In this document: piece after piece, positions 10,755 through 21,825 of the stretch
How positions within the stretch are numbered: the stretch's first letter is position 1
Layout: every line of letters starts with the position of its first letter
NCBI RefSeq assembly: GCF_905475465.1
Contig: NC_062250.1
Location: forward strand, 11,864,501 to 11,928,500
Origin: Pieris napi
Taxonomy: Eukaryota > Arthropoda > Insecta > Lepidoptera > Pieridae
Reading direction: 5' to 3'
DNA length: 64,000 bases
Translations under genes and position numbers: made by a program
Notes under the pieces: model-generated
What the model was told of the DNA's origin: nothing
Databases searched by the model: none
What the model saw: the letters and a program-made list of their open reading frames with translations, nothing else

Positions 10755-10840
10755 TAGAGAGTATACTCCTCCTTTAAAAGCCGGCAACGCAACTAAAATT
10801 GGTTCCATGGGCTGCGATGACTGCCCTTTTTAGCCGTTCC
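10755..10840 (+). mobile_element. Decayed 3' end of Jockey/CR1-type LINE
   Basis: 'tatactcctcctttaaaagc' followed by 'cggcaacgca' and 'ttccatgggc' is a weak plus-strand match to the LINE 3' terminus, comparable to the fragment at 43500-43700. It lies just upstream of the Jockey insertion. Confidence 0.45.
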
Positions 10841-10878
10841 TTATTCTCGTTTGGGGGACAAATACTATAAAAAAATCT

Positions 10879-12475
10879 AGTTTCGTGCCTTTAAACCTAA
10901 TGTAACACTAGACAACTCATCAGAAGAATATGTTGACCAAGTTCTAAGTCAAGACCTTCAAATGGATCTTCCCCCTAGACCTGTGTCGCCTGCAGAAGTC
11001 ATAAAAACTATCAAATGCCTGGACAGTAAAAAGGCACCAGGTTACGACCTGATAACTAAAGAAGTATTGATGGAACTACCGAGAAAGGCTATGATCTTCA
11101 TCGCTATACTCTTCAATGCTATGTTACGAATAGGCTACTTCCCAGTTGCGTGGAAAATTTCAGAAATCATCATGATTTATAAGGCTGGCAAACTGATGAC
11201 CGAAAAAACATCCTACCGACCAATCAGTCTGCTGCCTACTCTTTCAAAGGTATTGGAAAAGACAATACTTCGTAGAATTGTGCCAAGCCTTGTGGAGCGC
11301 AAAGTAATACCAGATCATCAATTCGGCTTCAGACAATACCATGGCACAGTGGAACAAGCTCACAGAGTATGTGACGCCATAAGAAAGTCCTTAGAACAAA
11401 GGGAATACTGCTCATCAGCGTTTCTGGATATCCAACAAGCATTTGACAAGGTCTGGCACAAAGGCCTACTATGTAAGATCAAGCAGAATATTTCCCACTC
11501 TTACTTTCTAATATTCAAATCTTACCTAGAGGATCGCATATTTTATGTAAAAGAAGGTGACGCCACTTCGGAATTTCAAAACATTGCTGCCGGGGTACCA
11601 CAGGGATCTGTTCTCGGCCCCATGCTCTACACGTTGTACACTGCTGACCTACCGCTATTGCCAGGAATAACCACAGCAACATTTGCAGATGACACCGCTA
11701 TATTAGCAAGCAATAAAGACCCAGGACTTGCATCAGAGGACTTGCAGAAGGGCCTTGACAAAGTTAACGAATGGCTGCAAAAATGGAAAATAAAAGCTAG
11801 TGCCGCGAAGTCAGTACACGTGACCTTCAGCCTTAGAAAGTTGGACCAATGTATTCTGCCCCACAGCGATCATGTAAGATATCTTGGCTTACACATTGAT
11901 CGTGGATTAACGTGGAGGCACCACATCAAATGTAAAAAGCAGGAGCTACAACTAAAGTACAACAGCCTTTACTGGATGCTAGGAAGAAACTCAAGACTTT
12001 CTCTAGATAACAAACTTCTTATATATAAAGTCATCCTAAAGCCCATTTGGACATATGGCCACCAACTGTGGGGCAGCGCAAGTGATACCAACATAAATAT
12101 ACTCCAGCGACAACAGAACAAGATCCTAAGAGCAGTTGCAAAAGTACCATGGTACATAACCAACAACGAAGTTCACGAACACCTTAAAATTAGAACTATC
12201 AAAGAGGAAATCCGAAGACTGGCAGCTTAATACAAAGAGCGGTTAAGCTGTCACCCGAATGAACTTGCTCGCCAACTCAACATTAGACAGTATGTGAGTC
12301 GACTAAAACGTCACCATATTCTAGAGCTAGAAGACCGGCAGTAGCTCTAGACAGAAGATGAGTAGATGCTTCCAATGGGAAGTCACTCCACATGACAGCA
12401 CCACAGAAAAAATTCGCTCATAGCCTTGGGGCTGATTGCAAATAACCGCAGAAAAAAAAAAAAAGTTTCGTGCCT
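10879..12475 (+). mobile_element. 5'-truncated Jockey-type LINE with 12-bp TSD
   Basis: AGTTTCGTGCCT is found at 10879-10890 and again at 12464-12475. The insert (10891-12463, 1573 bp) ends in a run of about 13 A. It contains most of a reverse-transcriptase ORF, with its 5' end cut off inside the coding sequence. Boundaries are exact and give the empty site directly. Confidence 0.93.
10891..12344 (+). pseudogene. Jockey-type reverse transcriptase, 5'-truncated, one nonsense codon
   Basis: The frame opens at the truncation point (10891) and contains a complete-looking RT core. Motifs are KKAPGYDLITKEVL, the SYRPISLLPTLSKVLEK block, FLDIQQAFDKVW, AAGVPQGSVLGPMLY and the catalytic TFADDTAILA. 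A thumb/C-terminal region follows. The first in-frame ATG is at 10962. The TAA at 12228-12230 is probably a premature stop, since the same frame continues for 37 codons (YKERLSCHPNELARQLN...) to TAG at 12342-12344, and that tail looks like a Jockey C-terminus. The endonuclease domain and ORF1 are absent. The RT motifs are conserved, so the copy is fairly young, but it cannot be autonomous. Confidence 0.9.
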
Positions 12476-13119
12476 ACATTTTCATCTTTATATCTATTTT
12501 AAGTGTTAACATCGTTTATTTATTGAAATGGAGCTTTAAATTGGAAAAGGATACATTATGTAACAACAAAGCTATATTTTATATTTATCTATAAGTATTA
12601 GCATATAAATTGTCCCATGTCAGAATATTTTCATATGAAACAATGTTTTCTATAAAATTAATTATAAAAAGTAATTATAATTACTTTTTAATATAGTAAT
12701 TTATTTATATACTTCAATCAGTTAGACCTTTGCATAATAAATTTGTACAAAAAAAAATTCATTTATTATATTAATACGTATTGATTATCTTTTTTTTAAT
12801 AAGGTGGTGCAGGTTACTAGTTTATGTTAGTAATACTACATATCTTTGTAAGACTAGTTTATATTAAAATGCTTAATACTGAGTCTCATTTAGATTTCGA
12901 ATTGTCTCGCATATATTGAACAATTCGTAATACCGTACACTTAATTAATAATTTCCTCTTGTTCAAATATAATTTTAAGGACTCTAATCCCAAAGGATTA
13001 TTAATATCCAAATATGAGAGAGGCTTCCAAAACTTTATACCAATACTCTTGATCCTCCCCCCCTGACGCCCTTTTCAGAAACGTACAAATAGGTATTTTT
13101 AACGACATGGCATGCCTAG
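12476..13119. other. AT-rich spacer, nothing recognised
   Basis: Apart from a short inverted repeat ('aaaaagtaattataattactttt' region near 12665-12690) I see nothing coding or element-like. Confidence 0.4.
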
Positions 13120-13395
13120 ATTTTTTTATCACCGTTTACCATCCGTATCACCTCGACGTCCGTGTGTTTCTTAAAGCAGTTGTTGCCGCGCATCACCACT
13201 ATATGCAACCAGCTGCGCTCTGAAGTATTTCCGAACCAATTCAACTTAGGATCCTTCAAGAAAAGAGCGTAGCAATTCTTAAAAGGCGGGCAACGCACTG
13301 GCGAGCCTTCTGGCAATATGAGTGTCCATGGGCGGCTCTCACCTAACATCATGTGTGCCTCATGTCCGTTTGCCTCCTGTTACATTAAAAAAAAA
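13120..13395 (+). mobile_element. Jockey/CR1-type LINE 3' fragment, ~275 bp
   Basis: Plus-strand sequence follows the last ~90 codons of the LINE at 30118-32877 with indels: 'tatcacctcgacgtccg', 'ttgccgcgcatcaccact', 'ccgaaccaattcaact', 'aggatccttcaagaaaagag' and 'tgtccatgggcgg', ending in an A-run (13386-13395). The frame is broken. It lies about 400 bp upstream of the receptor's first coding exon. Confidence 0.75.
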
Positions 13396-13809
13396 CAATA
13401 CGTCAGAAATGATTGGTAGCTTAAAATAAAAACGTAACTCTTAAAATAACACCCAAAATGTGAATACATTGTAAAATCAACATATTATTTTAGAAACACC
13501 GAGCAGTACAAAGGAAAGTTCGCAACAATTTTTAATATCAACGTAGACAGTATTCTTTTAGGTAAAATTATTATTACAAGCTGGGACAATATTTTAGTTA
13601 TTCCTTGGAATTGGAATGTAATTTTAATCAACATTTATTACAATCTCCTATATTATCCTATTAATTTCATCTTCTTATTGGATTACTTTGTCCTATTTAT
13701 AGAACGTTTATTTGGAAATTCCAAACATCGTGTTTGAAAATTGTACTCAAAGTATACATTTGTTACAGGTAGTAACTTCATGCTGAACAAGATCATGAAC
13801 TAAGTCATC

Positions 13810-14637
13810 ATGGAGTCTACAGAAGACGAATTCTACAGCATATGCCTGAATTTGACCAGCGAAGAGATCGCAAACATCGGAGGCTGTAACTACAGTGCCG
13901 AATTTGAAAATGGAGAGCTACTTGAGAAAGTCGTTTCTAGGGTTGTGCCAATTTTCTTTGGTTTCATCGGAATCGTTGGCCTCGTTGGCAATGCGTTGGT
14001 TGTTCTCGTAGTTGCTGCAAACCCTGGCATGAGATCTACCACTAACCTCTTGATTATAAACTTGGCTGTTGCTGACCTACTCTTCGTTATCTTTTGCGTT
14101 CCGTTCACGGCTACAGATTATGTCATGCCCAGATGGCCTTTCGGGGACTGGTGGTGCAAAGTCGTTCAGTATTTCATAGTTGTCACAGCTCATGCATCAG
14201 TTTATACCCTCGTGTTGATGTCTTTAGACAGATTCATGGCAGTGGTGCACCCCATAGCGTCTATGTCAATAAGGACAGAGAGAAACGCGTTACTTGCAAT
14301 TGCTTGTATATGGGTTGTTATTTTGACCACTGCAATCCCCGTGGGCATCTGCCACGGTGAGAGAGAATACTCCTATTTCCACAGAAACCACTCTTCTTGT
14401 GTGTTTCTTGAAGAGCTGGGTTATAGCAAATTAGGCTTTCAAATGTCATTTTTCCTTTCATCATATGTTATACCTTTGGCCCTCATTAGTGTTTTGTATG
14501 TATGTATGTTATCGAGGCTGTGGAAGAGCGCTCCTGGAGGCAGAGTATCTGCGGAGAGTAGAAGAGGGAGGAAGAAAGTGACCAGGATGGTGGTTGTCGT
14601 AGTTGTAGTGTTTGCGGTTTGCTGGTGTCCTATCCAG
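13810..14637 (+). CDS. AstA-R: Allatostatin-A receptor, exon encoding TM1-TM6
   Basis: This exon encodes residues 1-276. The extracellular N-terminus has N-glycosylation sequons at Asn14 (NLT) and Asn27 (NYS). TM1 contains GNALV (Asn61) and TM2 contains NLAVADLLF (Asp89). WPFGDWWC carries Cys116, which should bond Cys197 in extracellular loop 2. TM3 ends in DRF (140-142), a variant of the DRY motif seen in some peptide receptors. The third loop is basic (RRGRKK), and TM6 carries FAVCWCPIQ, close to the class-A CWxP motif. The ATG at 13810 is preceded by ATC and in-frame stops in the 5' UTR and gives an N-terminus of normal length. Reading on into the intron gives a false stop five codons later (14653-14655). 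Confidence 0.93.
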
Positions 14638-16306
14638 GTAATACTAGTAACTTAATATTTTTGTCTATGCCCAAAATTGTTTTAATGTCATAGTAGTGTT
14701 AAAGCCATAAAAATATTAATTCTTGACACTTTATTTATTTACTACAAGTATTTATTGTCTTAATACGAACAAAATAGTTAAAACAGACCAAAGAGGTCGG
14801 ACCTCGGACCTACAGCTATGAAACACAAATTTCTGAAGTTATCTATAAATAAGTCACCTAGTGACAATTTTTGACGTGATAACGTCTTTAAAATCGTTTT
14901 AGTCGGGTGACATGTTCAGAAACTTGTGTCACACCAAAACCTCACGAGCGCGATCGCAGGTATAACGAGAGAGAGACGGACCGATCTCCCGTCTCATCTC
15001 GAGCGCTGCCAGTCATTCCGTGAATGTATGAAGAAAAATGTATATCATAGTCGAATAAGTAAACTTGTCATTTTACACCCGAAATTTATCATCAAAAGTG
15101 TGAATAAAACGATAGATGTAATTTAAAATTTGAAAAAATTGTTATCTTCATTAATTCCTTACTTCCCAAAAACTTATATCACCAATAAGACGTTATCACG
15201 TAAACATCTCGATCGTAAACCTACTTTACAAACAACCAATATTTTTTATTTCTAAAAAGACTAAAGATATCAAATATTTCCCAGCTAGGAACAGTTTTTA
15301 TTGAAAAATTCATGTGCCGTTTTTAGTATTTTTTTATACATATTTAGTTTCCCACCCTCTAAACCTTCCCCGACCTTGCACAAATATTTTAAGATCAAAC
15401 TTTTTTTTCGGTCCAGCCATTCCCGAGTTTTAGTGAGACAAACGAACAGCAATTCATTTATGTATGTAAGCTAAGTAGATGATAAGAATACTCTGTGAAG
15501 GAATTTCATTCGCTTCAAGTTTCCACTTTGGATAGTAAATAGATTTTCATACCTAATCGACTCCATAAAGTCAATATTGAAGATCCGATACTCCTTGTTA
15601 CTTATACCAAACAAACTTATAAATTAATTAAAACACTCCCGACTTCATTAATTTATATTCATTGATCCGTGATCGTTTGTCTACCGTTTTAACCAAAGTT
15701 TCATTATTTAATTGCATTTGGCACATTAATCTTCTAAGCATTTACGAAAGTAAACTGTCACTTATAGACATTTAAATATTTGCTTTATATTACAGATATA
15801 GAAAGTACTTAGTACTTACTTATTTAATATGGAGTAAATGTATAAATATTCTTAACCGACTAAAGTTCACTATGGATTTTAAATATGGTCTATTGTATAT
15901 TTCATGCAATATTTACCTTACTTAAAAGTGTATAATTTAAGACTGCGAAGCTAATAAAACGAGACTTACCGTTATCTTAAGCCAACACCTGATTCATTAG
16001 ATATTCCGCTAATCCTTTATTATAAAACAGACTGCTTAGTATTAATCTTCGCGCCTGTGCCGTGCTTCTGATAACAGTTTTAATATTAATTGCTTTCACG
16101 TCTATCACCTTAAGTATTAGTTAAATATATAATTTAGGATTCGTGGTTTATAGCTTACATTAGTTATTTACCGATCTATTTAAAAGCTTTTTATGCCTAC
16201 TACGTATAAGGATTATCTACTAAGCTTTAATTCTGAGCCAGCTTAATCCATATAAAGTAAAGGTGATGGGCTATTAATTTTCATTTTATACAATAATAAT
16301 TTACAG
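14638..16306. other. Receptor intron 1
   Basis: GT donor at 14638 (CAG|GTAATA) and TTACAG acceptor ending at 16306. It contains the small inverted-repeat element at 14874-15201. The open frames inside it (for example 14926-15126) belong to that element or are random. Confidence 0.85.
14874..15201. mobile_element. MITE-like element with 15-bp inverted repeats
   Basis: ACGTGATAACGTCTT (14874-14888) and its exact reverse complement (15187-15201) bound a 328-bp segment with no coding content. The inner sequence is locally more complex ('gagagagacggaccgatctc'). No convincing target duplication is seen, so the superfamily is open. Confidence 0.6.
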
Positions 16307-16462
16307 ATAATACTGCTGGTAAAGGCGTTGGACGCTTACAATATCACTTACTTTACGGTGACGGCGCAGATCGTGTCACACGTGCTCGCCTACATGAACA
16401 GCTGTGTCAACCCCGTACTTTATGCCTTCCTCTCGGAGAACTTTCGCATCGCATTCAGAAAG
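16307..16462 (+). CDS. AstA-R: Allatostatin-A receptor, TM7 exon
   Basis: 52 codons in phase 0, residues 277-328. It starts IILLVKALDAYN (end of TM6 and extracellular loop 3) and contains TM7 with CVNPVLYAFLSENF, the NPxxY motif of class-A receptors at residues 311-315. It ends FRIAFRK at the start of helix 8, directly before the donor AAG|GTAATT. Exon boundaries are supported by the TTACAG acceptor and by continuity of the receptor fold. Confidence 0.93.
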
Positions 16463-17339
16463 GTAATTTTCGTATGAGTCTCTGTTATGAATAGTCTTAG
16501 AATACTCGTAGCGCGATTATGGCTCTACGACAAGACCCTGCGTAGCGCTACAAGTATTCGTAGAACTTGTTTTACATTAACATATAATATTAATAAATAA
16601 TAATTTGAAATTATATATAAGTAGGAAATTTTAAATCATTAATAAGGTATTTGAGGCATAAAATGAATTTATAAATAACAATAATATATGTTATAAAATG
16701 CGCTACTTCGAAATGAGTAAACACAATCAAAATCAAAATCAGTTTCTGACGCCCTAGAGATAAGTTTAGCGTCGGTTTGAAATTGTTTTTTTAAATGAAA
16801 CTACTTTATTCAGTGTGAGATTTAACAACTGGCTATAATTGAAGCTGCTGGACACACAACTATTGTGTGCCACTGCTCCAATTTTGTCAAATCGGTCGTA
16901 GCGAGATATTTCTCAATAAGTGGACGTCGAACACAAAAAGGGCGCGTAATCAGCGCGTACTAAAACAAGTTCTTGGGATTTACAATATCAATTTAGATTT
17001 TAAATCGCGACTCAAATCAAATTTTTCACAATTAAATAAATTTAAAATGAATATTTTAGTTTTAGTAACTATTATTATCAGCGTACGATGGCTCGATTTG
17101 ATCATACTTGCAGAATCAACCTCGAAACGGAATTTTAAATGTTCAAGCGGAGCAACAACAGTATAGGGCGAAACAAGGTTATGGCGTACGTCTACGTATT
17201 AAACTTCCATTCCATCGAAGAAATTACAACGTTAAAAATGATCACGTAGGTTGTGAGTGGGCAAATTTTTACGATTTTACATTCGTCTTAATATCATAAA
17301 GAAATAAAACCATTTAAATTCAATGAAAGTGTATTTTCT

Positions 17340-17705
17340 TTGAAAAATATCTAAAGAAGCAGACAACAAGGCGTTGGAACGTACAATGCTCGGCATCTCC
17401 CTTCGCGAACGCGTTCAAACGAGGTCATTCGTGAAAATACCGGTATAAGCAACGTAGTAAGGGCTGTCGCAACATCTAATTGGCTGTGGGCAGGTCACAC
17501 AGCGCGCATGGACAAGAACCAATGGACCCACAGGCTCCAAGAATGGAGATCTCAGCAGAACAATCGCCCCATCGACTGGAACGGTGGACTGACAACATCG
17601 TCAAGGAGTATGGCTCCTAGTGGATACAGAGAGGCGAGACAGGGCGTACTGAAGGGAAATGGAGGAGGCCTACGTCCAGAAATGGACCAAATAAAGATGA
17701 TGATG
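17340..17705 (+). pseudogene. RTE-like LINE ORF2 C-terminus with GAT-repeat tail
   Basis: In shifting plus frames the segment reads ALERTMLGISLRERV, then WAGHTARMDKNQWTHRLQEW, then RPxxRWTDDIVKEYG, the typical order of motifs at the C-terminus of RTE-clade LINEs. The end 'aaagatgatgatgatg' (17690-17706) is the short tandem-repeat tail such elements carry instead of poly(A). Frame breaks show it is dead. It lies in sense orientation in receptor intron 2. Confidence 0.65.
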
Positions 17706-19963
17706 ATGTGCTTTCTTTAAAATATCTAAGGTGACAACAAAAAGTTTACCATTGAGGTCGTTGCTCGGATTTATTTATTATCCAGAATATAGTTATAAAA
17801 ATCCGTCTTTATAGTTTTAGGATAATGGAAACAACTCACACTTACTGCCAATAAAGAATTTCATTTCACTCATCAATACAGTTTGAAGTACCTCGATATT
17901 GTACAACGATAAATTTTGTAAAAATAAATCCATCTTTTGTTCTTTGTTCGCGTTCCAATGTTTATACGTTTGGAACGCGAATTTTAAAAGTACCTAATTT
18001 ATCAAACTTCAAAGAGAATATTCTATTTATTAAATATGGTAAAATATATTTGTAAAAGAATGAAACGTGATAAATCAAACTTAGTTCAGTCTAAAGCAAG
18101 TTTGTAACAATATTTTTAGATACATACATTTTAGATTGATTTTATTTTAATGAAATTGTTTTCGCCTTCAATAAACTTTTAGCGAAAAGGATTCTTATTT
18201 GACGCAAACGAGACAATCGGCTCCTTGAATAACTTAGCCGAGGTTTAATTAAATGAGTATAACCCGGATATCGGGAATTCCTGGGTTCTATTTCTGGTGA
18301 CACTTTAATTGTATTTCTCAGTAAAAGAAGGTAAACAAAATCATAAACAAGTGTAAACAATTGCTTTTTCTTTAAAGTATAAATACTTTCAGACAGATTT
18401 CATAAAATTTCATTAATAAAATTCATTGATTAAAAATATTAAATAACCGTATTTAATTAAATGACGTGGGAGTATATAAATATAATTTGATTTTATTTCG
18501 ATGTTATTAGCTTTATTCCCACAAAAGACCAAACTGGATAAATATCTTTATTTGGATAGTAAATAAATATCGTCTTATTTATTAGATTGATAATCTTTCG
18601 ATGTTATTTTTTAACGATCATTTTAGCTTAAGGCTAAAGGATTGGATGGCAATCGGCAGAATAAATTTCATATTCAAATGAATATTATTGTTCCTTACTA
18701 AATTTTATTTCTTAATTGGTAATAAAAGGTTTGTAACTTAATACAATATTATTACACCTGTAATAGGATCAATTATAATAACTACATTGCTTTATCTTGT
18801 TTTGAAAGATATAATCTCCAGAGACATCTTCTGTGTAACTCAAGTGTGAAAGAACATATTTTCAAACAAAAGAACTCCCATTACCAGTTAGGTTATATAA
18901 GTTTAACTGACCGTTATACTATATGACAAGATAGGAGATTAATCTTCTGTGTCCACGTCATTAAATATAACATAAAAAATCCAAAGTAAATATATAAAGC
19001 CCATTATTAAAATTTCGTTACGCTCAAAATACTACCGTATCGGAATGTCGAATGTAGAAACTAGTATTGATAGCCAAAGGATGTGTAAATACCAGCATAA
19101 TATGTAACATCTAATAACTTTTTTTGACATATCGGTGTCATACTCAGCGCTATGAATCTTAACTACAAGTACAACGAACAAAGTACACGAAACTTATAAT
19201 ATTTTTACATCTGGAACCGTTTCTACCACAAGGCCGTGACTGGGCCCTAATTTATTTAAAATCGTGATGATTAATTAAAGCCCCTCTTAATTTGATTGCC
19301 CTGATTAGAAGAAAGGTCAAAGCCTCTAATTAAACATTAAAAGGCTTCGCTTCTAAACACTGAGTTTCTCTTTACTACGAGTAATATTAGGTTTTATTTG
19401 AAATATTACATAATTCCTAGTAAGAGTATTTCATAAATTTGTACGGGACCGTTGAATGGAGCTTTATGCTTTGAATGTTTCCCATTAGTTTGAGCACGAT
19501 ATTCTATACTAATAATCTGATTTCGAAATGTATTGAAATGGTAGTAAGGCATATTATCACAAGAGAAATATTTTTATATAAAAATCTTTTATATTTCGAT
19601 TTAATAACGATAAGATAAATAACACAAAAGCGGGCACGGCCGAGGAGCAGGCGGAAAATGAAATTCGGCTCAAATATAAGAGTCTTTCCTCCAACTATAT
19701 TAGTAGTTAAGGATATGCTATATAACCTGAGACAATTTGATTCATGAAATAATTATAGGATTGCTATGCACATGCTCCTTAAAATATGATCAGTTATTTA
19801 TTAATAAGATATCAAACTGTCTTCTTCATGTCCCATTTTTAGGTTACCTGTCATCAAACATGTCTAGTAATCTATCATACTATACACACACGTGGAAACT
19901 GTAATAAATGTGGTTGTGAGACAATTTTAAATACCTTTTGAATTAGAACATATAATTTTAACG

Positions 19964-20274
19964 TACCGTTAACCCCTTTATAACACGGTACTCTTATAAC
20001 GCATTTTCATATTACGCGATTTCTACGGGTAATCTACCGTATAACGCGGGGATTTCACACGTTTTATTTCTGTATTGTATTGATTTGTACATAGTTTTTT
20101 TCTTAATATTCGGTCCCCTATCGTTTTAATCCCCTTTAACGAGAAAAGTTAAACGTGCATCATTGGTACATAACGCGTTATATGGAGCCATACGAGCCTT
20201 ATACGAGAATACTCCAACAACGCGTTTCCTATAACGCGGAACCAATCTAGCGTAATATGCGAGGGATCACTGTA
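19964..20274. mobile_element. MITE-like element with TATAACGCG ends, copy 1
   Basis: The left end 'gttaacccctttataacac' and the right end '...tatgcgagggatcactgta' form imperfect inverted repeats, and the inner sequence repeats 'tataacgcg' words. Related elements are at 21550-21819 and 35758-36000. Ends beginning near CAGT and containing CCC-TATAACGCG suggest a Tigger/pogo-like family; this is inference. Confidence 0.5.
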
Positions 20275-20329
20275 CATAGATGTTGCCGAATTCAAAGCTG
20301 TACTTATTAAACTCATTCTCCTTCCTCAG

Positions 20330-20431
20330 GTAATGTACTGCCCACCCCCTTACTCCGACCGGATAGGGCGTGGTCAGCCCACTAAGACAACACGGACTGG
20401 AAATGGGAACTCATGCCATGACATCGTGTGA
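20330..20431 (+). CDS. AstA-R: Allatostatin-A receptor, last coding exon
   Basis: Follows a CCTCAG acceptor in phase 0 and encodes 33 residues starting VMYCPPPYSDR, ending CHDIV and TGA (20429-20431). It forms the cytoplasmic tail. Cys332 is a plausible palmitoylation site behind helix 8. The assembled receptor is 361 residues, within the usual size range for insect allatostatin-A receptors. A separate terminal exon also allows tail variants by alternative splicing, but none is visible. Confidence 0.85.
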   Translation, partial: VMYCPPPYSDRIGRGQPTKTTRTGNGNSCHDIV

Positions 20432-21460
20432 GAGTCGTTGCGCAGTCGCACGCATATCGCCGAACAAGCGACCATCGTTTAAATGTGCGACTGTTTGATT
20501 GACTTTTATATTGAAACCTTCATTTATATTACTCAGCAAACGTTAAACATACAATTGATGTAACCGTTAAAACATAGTCAGATTGCTTTGTTAAAGAATA
20601 GCTGTTAATAGTTTATAGTCATTTCTATAATTCTATGTTATCGTCTAGGAGAAGAAAATAATTGTATTAGTGTTAAGTAATTCGTTTGTTAAACTAATCT
20701 GGGTCGCTAGAGGTCGCTACGTACAAAGTTTGGAGTAAGAAGCTCACAAACTTTTATCTACTTATCGAAACAGCTCTCATCACTAAGACCGTAATTTGTT
20801 CAAAATGACAGTCTATATTGAAATGGAGATTATGTATTATAAAGCCAATAATACGCTTGTGAATTAGATGTATAAATGTCTGTAATTTGTAGGAAATATT
20901 AGATAAATATGTTATTTGAATGTCCGTGTAAATAATGTGTAGATATTAGCTGATAAGTTGTGTAAATTGTAAATATATTAACTTGAGTCCATATTTTGAG
21001 CCCAAATATGGATTTAAGTTGAACATGGGTAATGTTATTACGTAGATTGTGTAGCTTACATCGAAGTAACTGCTATTGATAGTAAACTTTGCAAAATGTA
21101 GTATATTATGCATTAAATGCGTTTTAATAGGATTAATAAATTAGTGTTGTATAAATTACATCTTAGCTCTGTTACATTGTATCAAATTTAAATCTATTAA
21201 AATTTATTGAAGAAGGTGCACGGAATATCTGTTACAGTTTCAGTTGTCTCTTATGTATATATTTGTTGAAGTGGGTACAATGATGTGCTTAACATAACAT
21301 GAATAATCATTGTAATTGAAAGCTTTGTATAAATTAAAATGCACAGTAAATGTTTCAGAATGTTTTTATTTATCGCACCCTTTTATCTGATAATTTTGAA
21401 ATACTAGGCAAACTCTGTTGTTATAAACGTTTTAAACACAATCAAAATAAAGTATTTGCT
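20432..21460 (+). other. Receptor 3' UTR with candidate polyadenylation signals
   Basis: Non-coding AT-rich sequence follows the stop codon. AATAAA hexamers at 21135-21140 and 21446-21451 are candidate polyadenylation signals. Several TGTA words (Pumilio-like TGTAAATA near 20928 and 20969) lie in the UTR. The true end cannot be told from sequence alone. Confidence 0.45.
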
Positions 21461-21549
21461 ATGATCACAATTATACTATAGTCGAGAAAGCTGTTATGGT
21501 AGAAAAGTCAGTTTCACACTTACTATACACCTTTTACAATTACAGTTAT

Positions 21550-21819
21550 ACAACTACAACGCGGTAAACCCGTACCGCGTTATAAGAAATCGCGTTGTAG
21601 AAGTATTTCTTAAAACCGTATTTTTTTAACAATTCAAAAAGCTAGAAACCCGAATTTAATAAAGTTATATGGTTTTATTTTATAAGAACAAAGGTACGCT
21701 AAACTCTTCTCTAATTTCACACTACAGACATGTTACTTGAGAAATCTCCGCGCTATAACGTTATATGCAGGACAGAAATCGCGTAATACGTAAACGCTTT
21801 ATATAGAGGATTTCTGTAC
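21550..21819. mobile_element. MITE-like element with AACGCG ends, copy 2
   Basis: It starts 'caactacaacgcggtaaacc' and ends '...ctttatatagaggatttctgta', in the same style as the element at 19964-20274. It contains a strong inner dyad, where 'acaacgcggtaaacccg' faces 'accgcgttataagaaatcgcg'. Assignment is by resemblance. Confidence 0.4.
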
Positions 21820-21825
21820 TATAGT

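Larger units (their letters stand above)
16463..20329. other. Receptor intron 2
   Basis: A 3.9-kb intron (GTAATT...CCTCAG). It holds an RTE-like LINE tail (17340-17705) and a MITE-like element that ends about 55 bp upstream of the last exon (19964-20274). The rest is AT-rich without recognisable features. Confidence 0.8.
13769..20431 (+). other. Allatostatin-A receptor gene, three coding exons
   Basis: The exons at 13769-14637, 16307-16462 and 20330-20431 join in phase 0 at both introns (14638-16306 and 16463-20329, each GT...AG) and give 361 aa. The first coding exon starts at an acceptor (ttgttacag|g, 13768/13769) with 41 bases of 5' UTR before the ATG, so at least one non-coding exon lies upstream. 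The assembled protein is a rhodopsin-class receptor with strong resemblance to insect allatostatin-A receptors, which are related to vertebrate galanin receptors. These bind C-terminally amidated Tyr/Phe-X-Phe-Gly-Leu peptides and act at the plasma membrane on neurons, gut and endocrine glands. Ligand assignment is inferred from family resemblance. Confidence 0.88.

Noticed and set aside
14094..14360. 88-codon frame inside the receptor exon in another frame
   Set aside because: Shadow of the receptor coding sequence.
16867..17166. 99-codon plus-strand frame in receptor intron 2
   Set aside because: Basic start and hydrophobic end but no family resemblance, splice context or conservation visible; likely chance.
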